Notes: generated from the sequence alone by a model not told the origin. Positions 35,878 through 45,521 are shown, counted from the stretch's first letter. The stretch: 64,000 nucleotides of DNA from Xenorhabdus vietnamensis (GCF_002127535.1 NZ_MUBJ01000005.1:147517-211516), one strand, 5' to 3'. Made by a program: numbers and translations.

Positions 35878-37119
35878 ATGGTTAAAGTATCTTTAGAAAA
35901 GGATAAAATTAAATTTCTGCTACTGGAAGGCGTTCATCAAAGCGCAGTAGATAGCTTAAAAGCAGCAGGGTACAGCAATATTGAGTATCACAAAGGGGCA
36001 TTGGAGCCTGAAGAGTTGAAAGAAGCAATTCGTGATGCCCGATTTGTGGGGATTCGTTCTCGTACCCAGTTGACTGAAGAAATTTTTGCCGCAGCGGAAA
36101 AGTTGGTTGCAGTTGGGTGTTTTTGTATTGGAACTAACCAAGTGGATCTTAAAGCCGCAGCGAAACGTGGTATTCCTGTATTTAATGCGCCTTTCTCCAA
36201 TACTCGTTCGGTAGCTGAAATGGTGTTGGGTGAGCTGCTGCTGCTATTGCGCCGTATTCCTGAAGCGAATGCAAAAGCGCACAATGGGGTGTGGGATAAG
36301 CAAGCAAAAGGCTGTTATGAAGCGCGTGGAAAAAAATTAGGTATTATCGGTTACGGGCATATTGGCACACAGCTTGGCATTTTAGCTGAAAACATTGGCT
36401 TGAATGTTTATTTCTATGATATTGAAAACAAATTGCCACTGGGTAATGCACAGCAAGTCCATCATTTATCTGAATTATTGAATATGAGTGATGTTGTGAG
36501 TTTGCACGTTCCTGAAACGGTTTCAACTAAAAATATGATTGGTGCGGCAGAATTAGAATTAATGAAGCCGGGTGCAATTTTGATCAACGCTTCACGTGGT
36601 ACTGTAGTCGATATTCCTGCACTCAGTGAAGCATTGGCAACAGAACATCTCTCTGGCGCAGCGATAGATGTCTTTCCTCAGGAACCAGCAACAAACAGCG
36701 ATCCTTTCGTCTCCCCATTAAGTAAGTTTGATAACGTATTGTTGACGCCACATATTGGGGGATCAACACAAGAAGCCCAGCAAAATATCGGTTATGAAGT
36801 CTCAGGTAAGCTGGTCAAATACTCTGATAATGGTTCTACATTGTCAGCGGTCAATTTCCCTGAAGTATCGCTTCCTGTTCATGCTAAGGATACTCACCGA
36901 TTACTGCATATCCATGAAAACCGTCCTGGTATCTTAACCAGTATTAACCAAGCGTTCACTGAGCAAGAAATCAATATTGATGCTCAATATTTACGGACTG
37001 ACAGCGATATTGGTTATGTGGTAATTGATATCACGACACAAAATTCAGCCCAAGCTGAATTAGTTTTGCAGAAACTAAAAGCCTTGTCGGGTACTATCCG
37101 TTCGCGCTTGCTTTACTGA
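35878..37119 (+). CDS. serA: D-3-phosphoglycerate dehydrogenase
   Basis: First enzyme of serine synthesis, oxidising 3-phosphoglycerate with NAD+. 413 aa (E. coli 410). NAD-binding GYGHIGTQLG, catalytic Arg in NASRGTVVDI and His in LTPHIGGST are visible, and a C-terminal ACT domain (about 338-413, HIHENRPGILTSINQAF) that gives feedback inhibition by serine. Serine feeds the glycine cleavage genes further right. An ERIC-like element follows its stop. Confidence 0.97.
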   Translation: MVKVSLEKDKIKFLLLEGVHQSAVDSLKAAGYSNIEYHKGALEPEELKEAIRDARFVGIRSRTQLTEEIFAAAEKLVAVGCFCIGTNQVDLKAAAKRGIPVFNAPFSNTRSVAEMVLGELLLLLRRIPEANAKAHNGVWDKQAKGCYEARGKKLGIIGYGHIGTQLGILAENIGLNVYFYDIENKLPLGNAQQVHHLSELLNMSDVVSLHVPETVSTKNMIGAAELELMKPGAILINASRGTVVDIPALSEALATEHLSGAAIDVFPQEPATNSDPFVSPLSKFDNVLLTPHIGGSTQEAQQNIGYEVSGKLVKYSDNGSTLSAVNFPEVSLPVHAKDTHRLLHIHENRPGILTSINQAFTEQEINIDAQYLRTDSDIGYVVIDITTQNSAQAELVLQKLKALSGTIRSRLLY

Positions 37120-37129
37120 AAAAATATAG

Positions 37130-37223
37130 TTGGCTGCACTCACCCCGGTCACATAGTTATCTATGTGACCGGGGGATTCACTCCCTTACTGCCGCGACAC
37201 ATCTTGAAATTCATTGGGTATAA
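37130..37223 (-). repeat. ERIC-like element overlapping the 3' end of fau
   Basis: Opposite orientation to the copy at 17443. It contains the central palindrome (GGTCACATAG / CTATGTGACC) and the end ATCTTGAAATTCATTGGGTATAA. The element overlaps fau by about 38 nt and so encodes the last dozen Fau residues and its stop codon. Confidence 0.75.
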
Positions 37224-37815
37224 TCCATCGCCATACTTTTTCTGGTGTAATGATTTCTGGCAAAGGAATATCCCAACTCGCACTGGGTAATTGTTCAACT
37301 AACTGGAAATCGTGCGCCAGTCCAATAGGATAAAAATTCTGTTGTTGCCATCTGGCGAGAGTTCTATCGTAGAAACCACCCCCCATGCCCAAACGTTGCC
37401 CTGTACAATCGAAAGCGACCAGTGGAATAAACATAATATCCAGTTCATAAATGGGTAAAACCTGTCGGACATCCAATCTAGGCTCTTCTATGTTAAAGCG
37501 ATTCCGAATAAGGGAAGTGTCGGCGCAATAACGAAGAAACAGAAGATGATTCCGGCTGAAGGGATGTAGGATTGGTAAATAGACCTGTTTATTTTGTTGC
37601 CAAAGTTGTTGAATCAGCGGCCGTGTATCTAATTCCCCATCAAAGGAGAGATAGAGGGCGATTTTATCAGCTTGCTGGATCTTAGGGTGAGCCATGACCT
37701 GCTTAACGGCTTGTTGGGCAAACTGTGATTGTTGTTCAGGAGATAGGTTTTGACGTAGTTGTCGAATTTTTTTTCTAATGGATTTGCGAAGAGAAAAGAA
37801 AGAATCTGATTGCAT
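37186..37815 (-). CDS. fau: 5-formyltetrahydrofolate cyclo-ligase
   Basis: ATP-dependent enzyme that returns 5-formyl-THF, a by-product of serine hydroxymethyltransferase, to 5,10-methenyl-THF. 209 aa. The conserved C-terminal ATP/Mg loop GMGGGFYDRTLA and the preceding VAFDCTGQRLG are visible. Located directly downstream of 6S RNA, as in E. coli where ssrS and fau are co-transcribed. Its final residues (about NEFQDVSRQ) are encoded by an ERIC-like repeat, so the C-terminus is probably altered from the ancestral protein. Confidence 0.93.
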   Translation of the reverse strand: MQSDSFFSLRKSIRKKIRQLRQNLSPEQQSQFAQQAVKQVMAHPKIQQADKIALYLSFDGELDTRPLIQQLWQQNKQVYLPILHPFSRNHLLFLRYCADTSLIRNRFNIEEPRLDVRQVLPIYELDIMFIPLVAFDCTGQRLGMGGGFYDRTLARWQQQNFYPIGLAHDFQLVEQLPSASWDIPLPEIITPEKVWRWIIPNEFQDVSRQ

Positions 37816-37867
37816 GATACCTGCCTATTAATTAATGCAGAAAAGGATACAAAACAGATAAAAACGG

Positions 37868-38052
37868 AGGTTCTCCAAGATGCCGTTACAGGTGGTAACC
37901 CTTGAACCCTTGGTTCAAGGTGAACGCAGCGTCGTTTCTATTAGGCTTCTTGGTCTAGGCCAAGCATGCTCACAAGAAACAGAGCACCACATTCTATGGA
38001 AATGAAATATCGGCTCAGGGGACTTACCTGTTCACGAACATCTCAGAGAAAT
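37868..38052 (-). ncRNA. ssrS: 6S RNA
   Basis: Read on the minus strand the segment begins ATTTCTCTGAGATGTTCG and ends GGCATCTTGGAGAACC, with internal stretches GTCCCCTGAGCCGATATTTC, GTGAGCATGCT and CACCTTGAACCAAGGGTTCA matching E. coli 6S RNA. The ends pair to form the closing stem. About 185 nt (E. coli 184). 6S RNA mimics an open promoter and holds sigma-70 RNA polymerase in stationary phase. It sits between zapA and fau in the same orientation as both. Ends are accurate to a few nucleotides. Confidence 0.95.
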
Positions 38053-38198
38053 TTTTCGCTGCTTAACTACCTAAATAGGCCCTAAGCAATGCTATGAAGC
38101 CTATTGTATGGAACTAAATGAAGAAAGCAACTGCTTATATTAATCTATAGTGACTACTGCCTGATTTATCAACAATATTTAGCTGATGGGTCGAAATA

Positions 38199-38504
38199 TC
38201 AGGTAATTTTGCCTTGTTCTAACAGTGCTTTTTCAATGGACTGCTGAAGCATTTTTATTTTTTGCTCCATATTGTAGGCATAATCACGGGTTTTCATCTT
38301 TTCCTGTGCCAACTCGTGACAAACATTCAGTGCCACAATAAAAACCAGTTGCTCAGTGTTAGTTACTCTGGTGCGTTCTTTGAGGTTATGCAAACGCTGA
38401 TCAAGTTCCTCCGCAGCAGCTTGCAATGCTTCAATCTGCTCTGGTGGACAATTGACACGTAATGACCGCCCAAAAATCTGAATATCTACTGGTTGTGCAG
38501 ACAT
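38199..38504 (-). CDS. zapA: Cell division protein ZapA
   Basis: Small coiled-coil protein that binds and bundles FtsZ and bridges to ZapB at midcell. 101 aa (E. coli 109); [36 protein letters not shown] and a C-terminal helix [17 protein letters not shown] are conserved. It ends eight residues earlier than the E. coli protein. Divergent from ygfB, separated by 421 nt that hold repeats. Confidence 0.95.
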   Translation of the reverse strand: MSAQPVDIQIFGRSLRVNCPPEQIEALQAAAEELDQRLHNLKERTRVTNTEQLVFIVALNVCHELAQEKMKTRDYAYNMEQKIKMLQQSIEKALLEQGKIT

Positions 38505-38557
38505 GACACCTTCCTGATTTATTACTGTGCCGACACCTTGATTTTGACATATACCCC

Positions 38558-38622
38558 TTATCTTTCAAATTGTGGCTTTTAATTGGCATAGCTGCAATTT
38601 GAAATCTATTGGGCGTAAAATA
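38558..38622. repeat. Short ERIC-like element
   Basis: About 65 bp with ATCTTTCAAATTGTGG at one end and CAATTTGAAATCTATTGGG at the other, an internally deleted version of the family. Confidence 0.6.
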
Positions 38623-38690
38623 CATTTTGGTATAAAAACAAGGCCGACACCAATCATTACCGTACAATACCAAAAGCCCCTTTTTTCCCC

Positions 38691-38842
38691 TTCATCTTTC
38701 AAGTTGCTTCTTTTGGACAATGTTCACTCATCCCAGCCAATTAGTTATAGACACAAAGTAGTTGGAAGATACTAAAGTAATCTATGTCTCTGGGGATGGA
38801 TGTCCTTATCATCACGTTGCAACTCGAAATCTATTGGGGATA
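38691..38842 (-). repeat. Long ERIC-like element
   Basis: About 150 bp from TTCATCTTTCAAGTTGC to GCAACTCGAAATCTATTGGGG, with a diverged centre that includes CTCATCCCAGCC and TCTCTGGGGATGGATG. Together with the preceding short copy it fills most of the zapA-ygfB spacer. Confidence 0.65.
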
Positions 38843-38925
38843 TATCGGTGTGTGCTGTCTGGTATAGCGACTCCCCTTGATGGTAGCATAGCATGAACTT
38901 ATATCGCCAACGATGATCAATATAC

Positions 38926-39495
38926 ATGTCTATACAAAACTCATTACCTAATTATCAGTCATTTGATGAAATTTTGCATCAACAGTCCGTTGCACTGACA
39001 GCCGCAGAAATACATGGCTTAATCAGTGGATTACTATGTGGTGGAAATCATAATAGTAGTTGGCAGGCGTTGGTACATGATTTCGCTAATGATGGTCTAG
39101 CATTTTCTCAGGTTTTGGCTCAGCCACTTAGGGAATTGTACGAAACGACTTTTGAATCGCTGGATGACAGTAATTTCTCGTTTCATTTGTTACTTCCTGA
39201 TGAACAGGCCGGAATTTTTGAATGTGCAGATGCGTTGGCGGGTTGGGTGAACCACTTTCTGCTGGGGTTGGGAGTAACGAATCCCAAGCTGACAGAAAAA
39301 CCGGAAATTAAGGAAATTGTCACTGACTTACGTAATATCGGTATGTTGGGCTATGACGAAAGTGAAGATCAGGAAGAATTATCCCAAGCTTTTGAAGAAA
39401 TACTGGAATATGTTCGTGTTGCAGTTCAACTTTGCTATATCGCGTTAGCGATACCTAAAACAGCAGGCAAAAATGAAAAGCCAACGTTGCACTGA
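38926..39495 (+). CDS. ygfB: UPF0149 family protein YgfB
   Basis: Cytoplasmic, acidic all-helical protein of 189 aa (E. coli YgfB 192), molecular function unknown. Conserved segments include EIHGLISGLLCGG and LPDEQAGIFECADALAGWVNHFLLGLG. First gene of the ygfB-pepP-ubiH-ubiI set, an order conserved in enterobacteria; separated from pepP by an ERIC-like element. Confidence 0.93.
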   Translation: MSIQNSLPNYQSFDEILHQQSVALTAAEIHGLISGLLCGGNHNSSWQALVHDFANDGLAFSQVLAQPLRELYETTFESLDDSNFSFHLLLPDEQAGIFECADALAGWVNHFLLGLGVTNPKLTEKPEIKEIVTDLRNIGMLGYDESEDQEELSQAFEEILEYVRVAVQLCYIALAIPKTAGKNEKPTLH

Positions 39496-39507
39496 TTGGC
39501 GATATTC

Positions 39508-39627
39508 ATCAATAGATTTCAAGTTGCAGCGGATGGCTGAAAGGAACTCTCAGGAGCACAGCTGATTATGTGTCTCGGAGGGTGAATACGATTAACCAAG
39601 ACGCGACTTGAAAGATAAAGGGCATAA
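39508..39627 (+). repeat. Full-length ERIC-like element
   Basis: About 120 bp from AATAGATTTCAAGTTGCAG to GCGACTTGAAAGATAAAGGG, with the central palindromic segment CTCTCAGGAGCACAG...TGTCTCGGAGGGTGAATACG. Lies between ygfB and pepP. Confidence 0.8.
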
Positions 39628-39656
39628 TAACTAATAACGGAATTGCAGGAGAGGGT

Positions 39657-40973
39657 ATGACTAAACAAGAATATTTATCCCGTCGTCAGGCATTATTGTC
39701 AAAAATGGCACCGGCAAGTGCTGCCATTATTTTTTCAGCCTCGCCTGCGACACGTAATTCAGATAGTGAATATCCCTACCGTCAGCACAGTGATTTTCTG
39801 TATCTGACAGGGTTCAATGAACCGGAAGCAGTCCTGATACTGATCAAAAGCAATGAAGCCCACAACCATAGTGTGTTGTTTAATCGAGTTCGCGACTTAA
39901 CTGCGGAAATTTGGTCTGGCCGTCGTCTTGGCCAAGAAGCGGCACCGGAAAAATTGGGGGTGGATCGTGCCCTGCCATTCGATGATATCAATGAACAACT
40001 TTATTTGTTACTGAATGGGTTGGAAGTGATTTATCACGCTCAAGGAGAATTTGAGTATGCTGATAACATCGTATTTGGTGCCTTGGATAAATTGCGCAAG
40101 AACAACCGCCGTAACTTCAGTGTTCCAGCGGTCATGGCTGATTTACGTCCGTGGCTGCATGAAATGCGTCTGTTTAAATCAAAAACTGAACTAGAAATCA
40201 TGCGCAAGGCCGGGGAAATCAGTGCTCAGGCGCATACCAGAGCAATGCGGATTTGCCATCCTGACATGTTTGAATATCAGCTTGAAGCCGAAATTCACCA
40301 CGAATTTATCTGTCAGGGTGCCCGTTATCCTGCTTATAACACTATCGTTGGAGCGGGGGAAAACGCTTGTATCCTGCATTACACTGAAAATGATTGTCGC
40401 ATGAAAGACGGAGATTTAGTGCTGATCGATGCGGGATGTGAATATGAGGGATATGCTGGCGATATTACGCGGACATTCCCCGTAAATGGTAAGTTTACGC
40501 GCCCTCAACGTGAAATCTATGACATTGTGCTGGAAGCCATCAATCTTTCCCTTGAACTGTACAGACCGGGTACCAGCATCAGTAAAGTCACAGAGCAAGT
40601 TGTACGCGTCATGGTGAAAGGGTTAGTAAAATTGGGAATTATGCATGGTGAAGTTGAACAATTGATCGAAACCAATGCTTATCGCCAATTTTTCATGCAT
40701 GGTTTGAGTCATTGGCTGGGGCTGGATGTGCATGATGTAGGTCATTACGGTGTTGAACGTGATCGCATTCTGGAACCCGGCATGGTGCTGACTGTAGAGC
40801 CAGGGCTGTACATTGCATCAGATGCGGACGTACCGCTGGAATACCGTGGTATCGGTATCCGTATTGAAGATGACATTGTGATAACAGAAACAGGAAATGA
40901 AAACCTGACTGAATTTGTCGTGAAAGATCCGGATGAGATAGAAGCTCTGATGGCACAATCAAAGCACGGTTAA
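39657..40973 (+). CDS. pepP: Xaa-Pro aminopeptidase
   Basis: Dimanganese aminopeptidase P releasing N-terminal residues before proline. 438 aa (E. coli 441). The creatinase/pita-bread fold is recognised from LVLIDAGCEYEGYAGDITRT (two Asp ligands), HGLSHWLGLDVHD (His ligand), LTVEPGLYI (Glu) and GIRIEDDI (Glu). Ribosome site GGAGAGGG precedes the ATG. Upstream of the ubiquinone genes with which it is probably co-transcribed (25 nt to ubiH). Confidence 0.96.
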   Translation: MTKQEYLSRRQALLSKMAPASAAIIFSASPATRNSDSEYPYRQHSDFLYLTGFNEPEAVLILIKSNEAHNHSVLFNRVRDLTAEIWSGRRLGQEAAPEKLGVDRALPFDDINEQLYLLLNGLEVIYHAQGEFEYADNIVFGALDKLRKNNRRNFSVPAVMADLRPWLHEMRLFKSKTELEIMRKAGEISAQAHTRAMRICHPDMFEYQLEAEIHHEFICQGARYPAYNTIVGAGENACILHYTENDCRMKDGDLVLIDAGCEYEGYAGDITRTFPVNGKFTRPQREIYDIVLEAINLSLELYRPGTSISKVTEQVVRVMVKGLVKLGIMHGEVEQLIETNAYRQFFMHGLSHWLGLDVHDVGHYGVERDRILEPGMVLTVEPGLYIASDADVPLEYRGIGIRIEDDIVITETGNENLTEFVVKDPDEIEALMAQSKHG

Positions 40974-40998
40974 GGTTAAAGTAATCAGGAAGCTATAA

Positions 40999-42189
40999 AT
41001 GAATGTGATTATTGTGGGCGGAGGAATGACGGGAGCTACATTGGCTCTGGCTATTGCTTCGCTGAGCTGTGGGCGATTGCAAGTCTCCTTGATTGAAGCA
41101 GCAGAATCCACTCAGGAACATCCCGGTTTTGATGCAAGGGCTATTGCTTTGGCTTATGGGACATGTCAGCGCTTGAATCAGATTGGCATCTGGCCTACGC
41201 TGCAACATTGTGTTACTCCAATAACTCACGTTCATGTCAGCGACCGTGGTAATAGCGGTTTCGTCAATATCCGCGCCGATGATTATGATATACCGGCATT
41301 AGGTAATGTGATTGAATTGCATGATGCCGGAACCCATCTTTTTGATTTATTAAAACAGTCTCCAAATATTAAGCTTTACTGCCCGGCAAGAGTGAGTTCT
41401 GTTGACCGTTTGGAAAGTTCTGTTGTGGTTACGCTGGATGATGGCGAAAAATTGACAGGAGAACTGCTGGTGGCTGCGGATGGTAGTCACTCTGCGATAG
41501 CTCAAGCATGTAATATACCATTCCAACGGCAATCTTATGATCAGGTAGCAATTATTGCCAATGTACTGACTTCTGAACACCCTCAAGGAAAAGCATTCGA
41601 GCGTTTTACCAAACACGGCCCACTGGCATTGTTACCCATGTCGGAGGGGCGCAGTTCGCTGGTATGGTGTCACCCATTGGAAAAACAGTCAGTAATCAAT
41701 AACTGGAACCAAAACGAATTCCTCCAACATCTGCAAAAAGCATTTGGCTGGCGTTTGGGAAAAATGCTGGAAACTGGCCAACGACACAGCTACCCGTTGG
41801 CTTTATTGACAGCCAGTAGGCAGGTTAGTCATCGTCTGGCTCTGGTGGGCAATGCTTCCCAAACCTTGCACCCAATCGCTGGGCAGGGTTTTAACTTAGG
41901 AATGCGTGATGTTATGGCTTTGGCGCAAATCATTTCAGCAGCGGCTGTTTCAGGGCAAGACATTGGTTCTTATAAGGTACTGGCTCAATATCAGCAACAG
42001 CGTCAGGCAGATCGTGAAACAACCATTGGAATCACAGATGGATTGGTCAGGTTATTTGCCAATAACTATTTACCGTTAAAAATGGGGCGTAATTTGGGCT
42101 TGATGACAATGGAAATATTACCACCACTGCGGGATCTGTTTGCTCGTCAGACACTGGGTTGGGTTGCACAGTCACCATTGGCTGATTAA
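40999..42189 (+). CDS. ubiH: 2-octaprenyl-6-methoxyphenol 4-hydroxylase UbiH
   Basis: FAD monooxygenase of aerobic ubiquinone synthesis. 396 aa. FAD Rossmann motif VGGGMTGATLALAI at the N-terminus, DG motif VAADGSHSAIA in the middle and the second FAD motif VGNASQTLHPIAGQGFNLGMRD near residue 290 are visible, the last being characteristic of UbiH. Pairs with the paralogue ubiI 30 nt downstream. Confidence 0.95.
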   Translation: MNVIIVGGGMTGATLALAIASLSCGRLQVSLIEAAESTQEHPGFDARAIALAYGTCQRLNQIGIWPTLQHCVTPITHVHVSDRGNSGFVNIRADDYDIPALGNVIELHDAGTHLFDLLKQSPNIKLYCPARVSSVDRLESSVVVTLDDGEKLTGELLVAADGSHSAIAQACNIPFQRQSYDQVAIIANVLTSEHPQGKAFERFTKHGPLALLPMSEGRSSLVWCHPLEKQSVINNWNQNEFLQHLQKAFGWRLGKMLETGQRHSYPLALLTASRQVSHRLALVGNASQTLHPIAGQGFNLGMRDVMALAQIISAAAVSGQDIGSYKVLAQYQQQRQADRETTIGITDGLVRLFANNYLPLKMGRNLGLMTMEILPPLRDLFARQTLGWVAQSPLAD

Positions 42190-42219
42190 TACCATTGGCA
42201 GATTAAGAGGAAAGAAAAA

Positions 42220-43452
42220 ATGCAATCATTTGATGTGGTGATCGCAGGGGGCGGAATGGTTGGTCTTGCGCTGGCCTGTGGTTTGCAAGGTAGCGGTTTG
42301 CGCATCGCGATTGTAGAAGAGAATCCACCGACAAAGACATTTGATGCTAATGATGAATATGCGTTGCGTGTTTCGGCCATCAATGCAGCCAGTGAACGAT
42401 TACTAACCCATCTTGGTATCTGGCAGGATATCCTCGCAATGCGAGCCAGACCTTATCAGGGCATGGAAGTTTGGGATCAGGATAATTTTGGACGCATTCA
42501 GTTCAATGCAGCGGAAAATGGCCTGACACACTTGGGTCATATCATTGAAAACCATGTGATCAGACAAGCACTCTGGCAGCGTGCGGAAAGTCTGCCGGAT
42601 GTGATGGTTTTTACCCCATCTTCTCTTAAAAATGTTGCCTGGGGAGAAAACGAAGCCTTCATCACATTATCTGATGGAAGAATGCTGACTTCACGTCTAG
42701 TTGTTGGTGCGGACGGTGCGCATTCTTGGTTGCGCCAACATGCAGATATACCGCTGACTTTCTGGGATTATGAACACCATGCGCTGGTAGCGACAATTCG
42801 TACTGAGGAGCCTCATGACAATGTTGCACGCCAAGTTTTCCATGGTGATGGAATACTGGCTTTCCTGCCACTATCAGAGCCCCATCTCTGTTCGATAGTC
42901 TGGTCATTACCGGCTGAATCTGCGCAACAGCGCAAGTCTATGGAACCAGAGCTGTTTAATCGGCAACTGAGCGTGACATTTGATATGCGTCTTGGTCATT
43001 GTGAATTGATCAGTGATCGGCAAATCCTTCCACTGATGGGGCGTTATGCCCGTAATTTTGCTGCTCATCGACTGGTGCTCTTGGGGGATGCGGCACACAC
43101 TATCCACCCATTGGCAGGTCAGGGCGTCAATCTCGGACTTATGGATGTGGCAGAGTTGATAGGTGAATTGAATCGCTTGAACCAGCAAGGAAAAGACATC
43201 GGTCAGTATCTCTATTTGGGGCGTTATGAACGTCGCCGCAAACATAGTGCTGTAGTTATGCTTGCAGGTATGCAGAGTTTCCGTCAGCTATTTGATGGCA
43301 ATAATCCGGCTAAAAAATTATTGCGTGGAGTTGGATTAACACTGGCTGATCACTTACCGGGAATGAAAGCACAATTGCTTCGCCATGCAATGGGACTCAA
43401 TGATCTTCCTGATTGGCTAATTTATCAAACCTCTTCGGTTGAAAAAATCTAA
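42220..43452 (+). CDS. ubiI: Ubiquinone C5-hydroxylase UbiI (VisC)
   Basis: FAD monooxygenase that performs C5 hydroxylation in aerobic ubiquinone synthesis. 410 aa (E. coli 400). Motifs IAGGGMVGLALACGLQ, VGADGAHSWLRQ and LLGDAAHTIHPLAGQGVNLGLMD mark the two FAD sites and the NADPH/DG region. It shares ancestry with UbiH immediately upstream. Followed by a clear terminator that ends this transcription unit. Confidence 0.94.
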   Translation: MQSFDVVIAGGGMVGLALACGLQGSGLRIAIVEENPPTKTFDANDEYALRVSAINAASERLLTHLGIWQDILAMRARPYQGMEVWDQDNFGRIQFNAAENGLTHLGHIIENHVIRQALWQRAESLPDVMVFTPSSLKNVAWGENEAFITLSDGRMLTSRLVVGADGAHSWLRQHADIPLTFWDYEHHALVATIRTEEPHDNVARQVFHGDGILAFLPLSEPHLCSIVWSLPAESAQQRKSMEPELFNRQLSVTFDMRLGHCELISDRQILPLMGRYARNFAAHRLVLLGDAAHTIHPLAGQGVNLGLMDVAELIGELNRLNQQGKDIGQYLYLGRYERRRKHSAVVMLAGMQSFRQLFDGNNPAKKLLRGVGLTLADHLPGMKAQLLRHAMGLNDLPDWLIYQTSSVEKI

Positions 43453-43487
43453 TTCAGCCCATTATTTATAATTAGTTTTTCTCATAT

Positions 43488-43537
43488 TAGGCTAAAGTGC
43501 TTTAAGTAGATTTACTTCACACTTTAGCCTATTTTTA
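43488..43537 (+). terminator. ubiI terminator
   Basis: Perfect 12-bp stem TAGGCTAAAGTG / CACTTTAGCCTA with a 20-nt loop followed by a T-run. Ends the ygfB-pepP-ubiH-ubiI unit. Confidence 0.85.
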
Positions 43538-43826
43538 ATAGAAAAAGATTGTTCCCTCCTACTTTATTACAAATTTTGAGCGTTCTGACGCAATAAATTA
43601 GACAAAAATTCTGCATGATAGCGAGTGGTTTTTCGGGTTATCACTACAGCGTAGCTAATTTATTTTATGGTTCATTTCCTGTTTCAGTGATAACTTCAGC
43701 TCCTAAGGTATCGTTTGCGTGATTAACCGCTTCTTTGCTTCATGATCCAACACCTGTCGGTTAATACGCCGTATGTTTTTTTCAGGTCACGAATGTTTTC
43801 ATGTCAAGAATGGAAAGAGGGAAATA
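43538..43826. other. Upstream region of the gcv operon
   Basis: About 290 nt that should hold the gcvT promoter and regulator sites (GcvA, Lrp and CRP in E. coli). No glycine riboswitch-like structure and no clear operator were recognised. Confidence 0.4.
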
Positions 43827-44921
43827 ATGTCAAAGCACACCCCACTATATGATCAACATCTGGCATGCGGAGCACGCATGGTAGATTTTCATGGCTGGAT
43901 GATGCCTCTGCACTACGGTTCACAAATTGACGAGCATCATACAGTGCGTACTGATGCCGGTATGTTCGACGTTTCCCACATGACAATTGTGGATCTACAC
44001 GGCACAGGTTGTCGTGATTTTCTACGTTACCTTCTGGCCAATGATATTGCCAAACTGACTGAGCAGGGCAAGGCACTGTATACCGGAATGTTAAATGCTT
44101 CTGGTGGCGTTATTGATGACCTGATTGTCTATTTCTTCACTGATAACTTTTATCGCATGGTTGTTAACTCGGCGACCCGTGAGAAAGACTTGGCGTGGAT
44201 TAACCAACATGCTGAGAAATATGATGTTGAGATTATCGTACGTGATGATTTGGCTCTGATCGCTGTTCAGGGACCAAACGCACAGGACAAAGTTCAATCG
44301 CTGCTAAATGATGAGCAAAAGCAAGCGGTAATCGGGATGAAACCTTTCTTTGGTGTTCAGTCGGGAAATCTATTTATTGCAACAACGGGTTATACCGGTG
44401 AAGCAGGTTATGAAATAGCTTTGCCTAAAGAACAAGCGGCAGATTTTTGGCAACAGTTGTTGGCAGTAGGCGTGAAACCCGCAGGATTGGGCGCGCGCGA
44501 CACATTGCGTCTTGAAGCCGGCATGAATCTTTATAGCCAAGAAATGGATGAAACTATTTCACCGCTGGCAGCCAACATGGGATGGACAATTGCCTGGAAA
44601 CCGGAAGATCGTCAGTTCATTGGTCGTGAAGCATTAGAGAAGCAACGCGAAACAGGTACTGAACAATTAGTTGGACTGGTCATGCGTGAAAAAGGTGTGT
44701 TGCGCGGTGGCTTAACTGTCAGCTTCACTGATGATTCCGGTGAAATGCACTCAGGGGTTATTACCAGTGGAACATTCTCCCCAACCTTAGGATTTAGCAT
44801 CGCGCTTGCACGTGTATCGCAAGGTATTGGTAAACAGGCGGTTGTTCAGATCCGTAATCGTGAAATTCCCGTTCAGGTTATTAAACCGGGTTTTGTGCGT
44901 ATGGGCAAACCACTCGTATAG
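43827..44921 (+). CDS. gcvT: Glycine cleavage system aminomethyltransferase (T protein)
   Basis: Transfers the methylene group from the aminomethyl-lipoyl arm of GcvH to tetrahydrofolate, releasing ammonia. 364 aa, the E. coli length. The N-terminus [35 protein letters not shown] and [11 protein letters not shown] folate-site motifs are visible. The ATG at 43827 has ribosome site GAGGG; a longer frame upstream is not conserved. First gene of gcvTHP. Confidence 0.97.
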   Translation: MSKHTPLYDQHLACGARMVDFHGWMMPLHYGSQIDEHHTVRTDAGMFDVSHMTIVDLHGTGCRDFLRYLLANDIAKLTEQGKALYTGMLNASGGVIDDLIVYFFTDNFYRMVVNSATREKDLAWINQHAEKYDVEIIVRDDLALIAVQGPNAQDKVQSLLNDEQKQAVIGMKPFFGVQSGNLFIATTGYTGEAGYEIALPKEQAADFWQQLLAVGVKPAGLGARDTLRLEAGMNLYSQEMDETISPLAANMGWTIAWKPEDRQFIGREALEKQRETGTEQLVGLVMREKGVLRGGLTVSFTDDSGEMHSGVITSGTFSPTLGFSIALARVSQGIGKQAVVQIRNREIPVQVIKPGFVRMGKPLV

Positions 44922-45010
44922 TAATTTTTGATTGTAATGTTTTGATTATTTTAATTTTTCAGTTGTTGTAACGTTTTGCTCAATGAACAAAAAACAAGGA
45001 GATGGCAACG

Positions 45011-45403
45011 ATGAGTCATGTACCAGCAGAATTAAAATATACAGAATCACATGAATGGGTTCGTTCGGAAGGCAATGGTGAATACACAGTGGGTATTACC
45101 GAACATGCCCAGCAATTATTGGGAGATATGGTATTCGTTGATTTACCTGAAATAGGCACAGAGGTAAATAGAGATGATGATTGTGCCGTTGTAGAATCAG
45201 TCAAAGCGGCGTCTGATATTTACGCACCACTAAGTGGTGAGGTTATCGCTGTTAACCCAGACCTGGAAGGTTCTCCTGAATTAGTGAACAGTGAACCCTA
45301 TAACGAAGGTTGGCTGTTCCGCATCAAAATAACTGATGAGAGTGAACTTGCTAATTTACTTGATGCCGAAGGCTATCAGTCACTCTTGGAAGAAAGCGAG
45401 TAA
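45011..45403 (+). CDS. gcvH: Glycine cleavage system H protein
   Basis: Lipoyl carrier protein shuttling the aminomethyl group between the P, T and L proteins. 130 aa. The lipoylated lysine lies in [14 protein letters not shown]. The ATG at 45011 ([11 protein letters not shown]) matches homologues and is 9-10 nt from AAGGAG; an ATG at 45002 is immediately next to that ribosome site and thus less likely. Lpd, encoded at 15145-16572, serves as the L protein. Confidence 0.97.
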   Translation: MSHVPAELKYTESHEWVRSEGNGEYTVGITEHAQQLLGDMVFVDLPEIGTEVNRDDDCAVVESVKAASDIYAPLSGEVIAVNPDLEGSPELVNSEPYNEGWLFRIKITDESELANLLDAEGYQSLLEESE

Positions 45404-45414
45404 CTGTATTTGAT

Positions 45415-45449
45415 CGCCTCATTCACAAAGTCATATGGGGCGTTTTTTT
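45415..45449 (+). terminator. Terminator-like hairpin between gcvH and gcvP
   Basis: CGCCTCAT pairs with ATGGGGCG (one T:G pair), followed by seven T's. It has the look of a rho-independent terminator inside the operon, so it would reduce transcription into gcvP unless gcvP has its own promoter. Confidence 0.65.
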
Positions 45450-45462
45450 ATGTGTCGTTTTT

Positions 45463-45521
45463 ATAGCCAATAGATTTCAAGTAACACAACGCAGAGCTGT
45501 AACTTGTAAGATAAAGGCATA
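45463..45521 (+). repeat. Short ERIC-like element
   Basis: About 60 bp: ATAGCCAATAGATTTCAAGT joined to AACTTGTAAGATAAAGGCATAG, i.e. the two family ends without the centre. It ends only about 25 nt before the gcvP start. Confidence 0.7.

Noticed and set aside
43538..43826. Glycine riboswitch before gcvT
   Set aside because: No tandem glycine aptamer features were recognised, and enterobacterial gcv operons are usually controlled by GcvA and Lrp.
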